A stretch of DNA of 64,000 bases from the NCBI GenBank assembly GCA_030627905.1, contig DAOVRZ010000018.1, positions 1-64,000 of the forward strand, given 5' to 3'. The stretch comes from JAGMES01 sp023128035 (GTDB lineage Bacteria > Bacillota > Halanaerobiia > DY22613). Made by a program: the position numbers and the translations under genes. Below, piece by piece: positions 61,838 through 64,000 of the stretch (the first letter of the stretch is position 1; each line of letters begins with the position of its first letter). The notes below the pieces were generated by a model. The model saw only the letters and a program-made list of their open reading frames with translations. It was not told the DNA's origin and did no database searches.

Positions 61838-63105
61838 CACTTTTGACCTCCCAAGCAATAATTCAGACATTTTTGTGAGATAACTTTTAAATCTCCATCA
61901 AATTTTATCTTATATCCATTCTGGTTGTGTAAAATAAACCTATCCTCATTCCACTCACCCATATAAGGAATCTGATGATACTCACAATATTCATCAAACT
62001 CTTCGTCCTTGCATATCTCAACCACTAGATCTTTTTCTTTAAGATAATCTGCTAGTTGATAACTTCGAACAAATTCATCCTTATTTTTTACTTTTAATAG
62101 AATCGCTGGCTTCTTCACAACTTTATGAAAATGAAATTTTTGCAGACAATTCATTAACCGTTCAATTTCTATTGCAAACCCTACAGCAGGTATATCTAAC
62201 CCAAATTTACTAGCTAGTCTATCGTATCTTCCTCCACTGGCGATCACTTCACCATACCCGCTCACATATGCTCTAAAGATAAAACCCGTATAATATCCTA
62301 AGTGTGTTATCATCATTGGATCGAAAGTTATATATTCGGCCAACCCAATTCCCTTAAAATAAAAAAATAGCTCTTCCATCCTATCTACCACATCTAAAGC
62401 TTTTTTAGTCAAAGGTAGTTTACGTAAGTTGTAAACTACCTCTTCAGGCTCACCAAATATCGTAGGAAATTCAAGCAACAACTTTTGTTCATCTTCGGTT
62501 AGATTCCAATCTTGCAAACGAATTCGAATCTCTTCAACATTTTTCTCTTCCATCAATTGACGCAATGTATATTTGGTTGATTCATCTAAATTTAGGTTTA
62601 GAAATATCTCTTCAACTAATGCAGCCTGCCCTAGATCAATCTGAGGGTTTTTAATCCCTATTTTCTGCAAAGCTCTAATCAAAATTCCAATCACTTCTAC
62701 ATCGGCTTGTAAATCATCTCTTCCCATAAGTTCAATTCCTGCTTGTGTCTTTTCTTTCATATGATCTGCAAGGCTTCTGTTAAATTGATAGGCAGTGGTT
62801 ATATAAGAAAACTTCCATGGTTTGGGTATTTTTGTATAACTCGCTGCTGCTAAACGAGTAATTGGCATCGTCACATCAGGTCTAAGTACTAAAATTTTCC
62901 CTCTTTCATCAACTACTTTAAACATCTCTTCTTTGGCAAGAATTTCTTTCATACCAGCATATAAATCTAATGATTCCAAAGTAGGTGTCGCCACTTCTTG
63001 GTATCCATTTTTCGAAAAAATCTTCCGTAATTTTTGATAGATCCATTTCCGTTCCTGTATCTCTCCTGGTAGCAAATCCCTGACCCCTTCAACAAATGGA
63101 CTCAT
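61837..63105 (-). CDS. hisZ: ATP phosphoribosyltransferase regulatory subunit HisZ
   Basis: A 422-residue catalytically dead paralogue of histidyl-tRNA synthetase that activates short HisG. Class II synthetase motifs 1 and 2 remain (VATPTLESLDLYAGMKE, LRPDVTMPITRLAA, SYITTAYQFNRS), and the histidine-binding region ASGGRYDRLASKFG is retained. No anticodon-binding domain of HisRS type. First gene of the operon; stop overlaps the hisG ATG (TGATG). Confidence 0.95.
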   Translation of the reverse strand: MSPFVEGVRDLLPGEIQERKWIYQKLRKIFSKNGYQEVATPTLESLDLYAGMKEILAKEEMFKVVDERGKILVLRPDVTMPITRLAAASYTKIPKPWKFSYITTAYQFNRSLADHMKEKTQAGIELMGRDDLQADVEVIGILIRALQKIGIKNPQIDLGQAALVEEIFLNLNLDESTKYTLRQLMEEKNVEEIRIRLQDWNLTEDEQKLLLEFPTIFGEPEEVVYNLRKLPLTKKALDVVDRMEELFFYFKGIGLAEYITFDPMMITHLGYYTGFIFRAYVSGYGEVIASGGRYDRLASKFGLDIPAVGFAIEIERLMNCLQKFHFHKVVKKPAILLKVKNKDEFVRSYQLADYLKEKDLVVEICKDEEFDEYCEYHQIPYMGEWNEDRFILHNQNGYKIKFDGDLKVISQKCLNYCLGGQK

Positions 63106-63157
63106 TTGTTTTTACCCCTCTCTATATATAAGTCAAATGAATTTTTATAAAACAGTT

Positions 63158-63195
63158 TTACTTTAATATGTTAACTAGTTAAAGCATTAAAGTAA
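63158..63195. promoter_or_regulatory. 38-bp palindrome in the his operon leader
   Basis: TTACTTTAAT and ATTAAAGTAA (perfect 10-bp arms) enclose the 12-bp perfect palindrome TTAACTAGTTAA (63171-63182), with three unpaired bases on each side. It lies just downstream of the his promoter's start point. ACTAGT-centred palindromes are what TrpR-family repressors bind, and a TrpR-like HisR (YerC) regulator is known for his genes in some Firmicutes, so this is probably its operator. As RNA it would also fold into a stem. Confidence 0.6.
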
Positions 63196-63204
63196 TTTTA
63201 CTCT

Positions 63205-63234
63205 ATTATAGTTCTTTGGCCCTCCTTTGTCAAG
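63205..63234 (-). promoter_or_regulatory. Consensus promoter of the his operon
   Basis: TTGACA (63229-63234) and TATAAT (63205-63210) on the minus strand with an 18-base spacer, both hexamers perfect. Start point about 63198, some 93 bases before hisZ. The -35 box lies only 7 bases from the -35 box of the divergent hisJ promoter. Confidence 0.85.
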
Positions 63235-63241
63235 ATAAGAT

Positions 63242-63270
63242 TTGACTTTTTCTTTCAATCAGAGTATTAT
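63242..63270 (+). promoter_or_regulatory. Promoter of the divergent histidinol-phosphatase gene
   Basis: TTGACT (63242-63247), 17 bases, TATTAT (63265-63270) on the plus strand, about 50 bases before the ATG at 63319. Back to back with the his operon promoter, so the two could be controlled together. Confidence 0.75.
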
Positions 63271-63318
63271 GAAAAGGAAATTATATTATGGTCAACTAAA
63301 AAGGGAGTTGAAACGAAA

Positions 63319-64000
63319 ATGTTTTTCGATTATCATATGCATTCAACTTTTTCTGCTGATTCAAAAATGACAATGGAAGAGATATGTAAGCAGAGCATTC
63401 AACTTGGAATTAAAGAGATTGCTATCACAGATCATCTTGATCTTGAATATGTTGGAGATTCAGGTATCGTTTTTGAGATTGATCGCCCAGAGTATCTAAA
63501 AACCTTAGAAAAATATCAAAAGGAATATAGAGAAAGATTAGTGATCAAAAAAGGGTTAGAATTAGGCCTCCAACCCCACATTCTTAATCAATGTGCAGAA
63601 TTTGTTGGGGAACATTTTGACTTTGTCATCGGATCAGTTCATACTGCCCAAAAGAAAGATCTCTATACAGGGGCATTTTTTGAAGGGTATACTCAATGGG
63701 AATCTTATAGAGAGTATCTTAAAGATGTCCTTTACTGTATCCAGAATTTTGATCATTTTTCTGTAGTGGGACATCTAGACGTAATCAGAAGATATGGTGA
63801 TTTTCCAAGTGCCCCAGATTTGATGGAGGATAATGATTGCCAGGATTTGATCCATCTGATCCTCTCTACAGTAATCGAAAAAGGCAAAGGAATAGAAGTG
63901 AATACTTCTGGTTATCACTTTGCAGATGGACAAGATCCCCTTCCATCTCGTTCTATTTTACGACTATATCGTGAATTGGGTGGGGAGATTATAACAACTG
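63319..64000 (+). CDS. hisJ: PHP-family histidinol-phosphatase, 5' part
   Basis: The frame runs off the right edge after 227 codons (usual length about 260-270). The PHP metal motifs are clear: DYHMHSTFSADS, ITDHLDLE, the SVHT pair in FVIGSVHTAQK, and VGHLDVIRRYGDF. HisJ-type enzymes remove phosphate from histidinol phosphate; the his operon here has no other phosphatase and its HisB is monofunctional, so this gene completes the pathway. AAGGGAG lies upstream of ATG. A generic PHP phosphatase is the alternative, but location strongly favours HisJ. Confidence 0.88.
   Translation, partial: MFFDYHMHSTFSADSKMTMEEICKQSIQLGIKEIAITDHLDLEYVGDSGIVFEIDRPEYLKTLEKYQKEYRERLVIKKGLELGLQPHILNQCAEFVGEHFDFVIGSVHTAQKKDLYTGAFFEGYTQWESYREYLKDVLYCIQNFDHFSVVGHLDVIRRYGDFPSAPDLMEDNDCQDLIHLILSTVIEKGKGIEVNTSGYHFADGQDPLPSRSILRLYRELGGEIITT

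Noticed and set aside
63106..63240. T-box or histidine attenuator in the his leader
   Set aside because: No run of His codons, no T-box core sequence and no terminator-antiterminator pair; the leader is short and dominated by the palindrome.
1..64000. CRISPR arrays, tRNA and rRNA genes
   Set aside because: No regularly spaced short repeats, no cloverleaf with a recognisable T-loop, and no ribosomal RNA sequence were found on either strand.

Overview
The window is low-GC DNA in which nearly every gene lies on the minus strand. It fits a spore-forming member of the Firmicutes that also has an outer membrane. The Halanaerobiales (Halothermothrix/Anoxybacter-like lineage) are the best match I can suggest; this rests on gene content and protein character, not on a database search. 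Outer-membrane genes (bamA, lpxD, lptF/G-type, tamB, three ompH/skp-like genes) sit within about 20 kb of sporulation genes (spoIIID, spoIID, a spoIIQ-like M23 gene, an S55-peptidase gene) and mbl. The F-type ATP synthase c subunit carries a two-carboxylate sodium-type ion site, which fits a fermentative, salt-adapted anaerobe.

Layout in minus-strand reading order (right to left). At 63.3-64 kb a plus-strand histidinol-phosphatase gene (cut by the window edge) stands back to back with the complete hisZ-G-D-C-B-H-A-F-IE operon (63.1-55.5 kb). Then come rho, a LysM/M23 peptidase, rpmE, tdk, a DUF1385 gene, prfA, prmC, a Sua5-type gene, mntP, ywlE, rpiB, upp, a dCMP-deaminase gene, wecA/tagO and wecB (55.3-42.5 kb). 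A TPR protein follows, and then the full atp operon (atpZ-atpI-B-E-F-H-A-G-D-C, 41.1-33.8 kb).

Between 33.8 and 27.05 kb lies a sugar module: an ABC importer, a LacI-type repressor, a GH130 phosphorylase/hydrolase and a DUF1861/MTP-1 (GT108-related) protein. It is bracketed by two copies of the atpC 3' end plus terminator. One copy belongs to intact atpC; the other is a 46-codon remnant at 27.05-27.24 kb. This looks like a transferred or recombined insertion into the atp operon tail, with the gene end regenerated.

From 26.9 to 16.5 kb come an AsmA-like single-pass protein, a TSUP transporter (plus strand), a YueI-like protein, murA, spoIID, two small ATGA-coupled genes, a spoIIQ-like peptidase gene, spoIIID, mbl and an S55 peptidase gene. 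From 16.4 to 0.6 kb is an envelope cluster: tamB with a sigma factor gene directly behind it, a small secreted protein, then an apparent operon of a one-pass protein, bamA, a novel predicted outer-membrane protein, three ompH paralogues, lpxD, a small beta-barrel protein and the lptF/G-type gene.

Non-coding features include three copies of a ~118-bp hairpin-rich repeat that looks like a non-autonomous IS200/IS605 relative, plus one divergent relative. There are also two long palindromic elements, about fifteen rho-independent terminators, a strong LacI-operator/promoter pair, and a 38-bp palindrome in the his operon leader. I found no rRNA, tRNA, CRISPR array, integrase or intact transposase gene.
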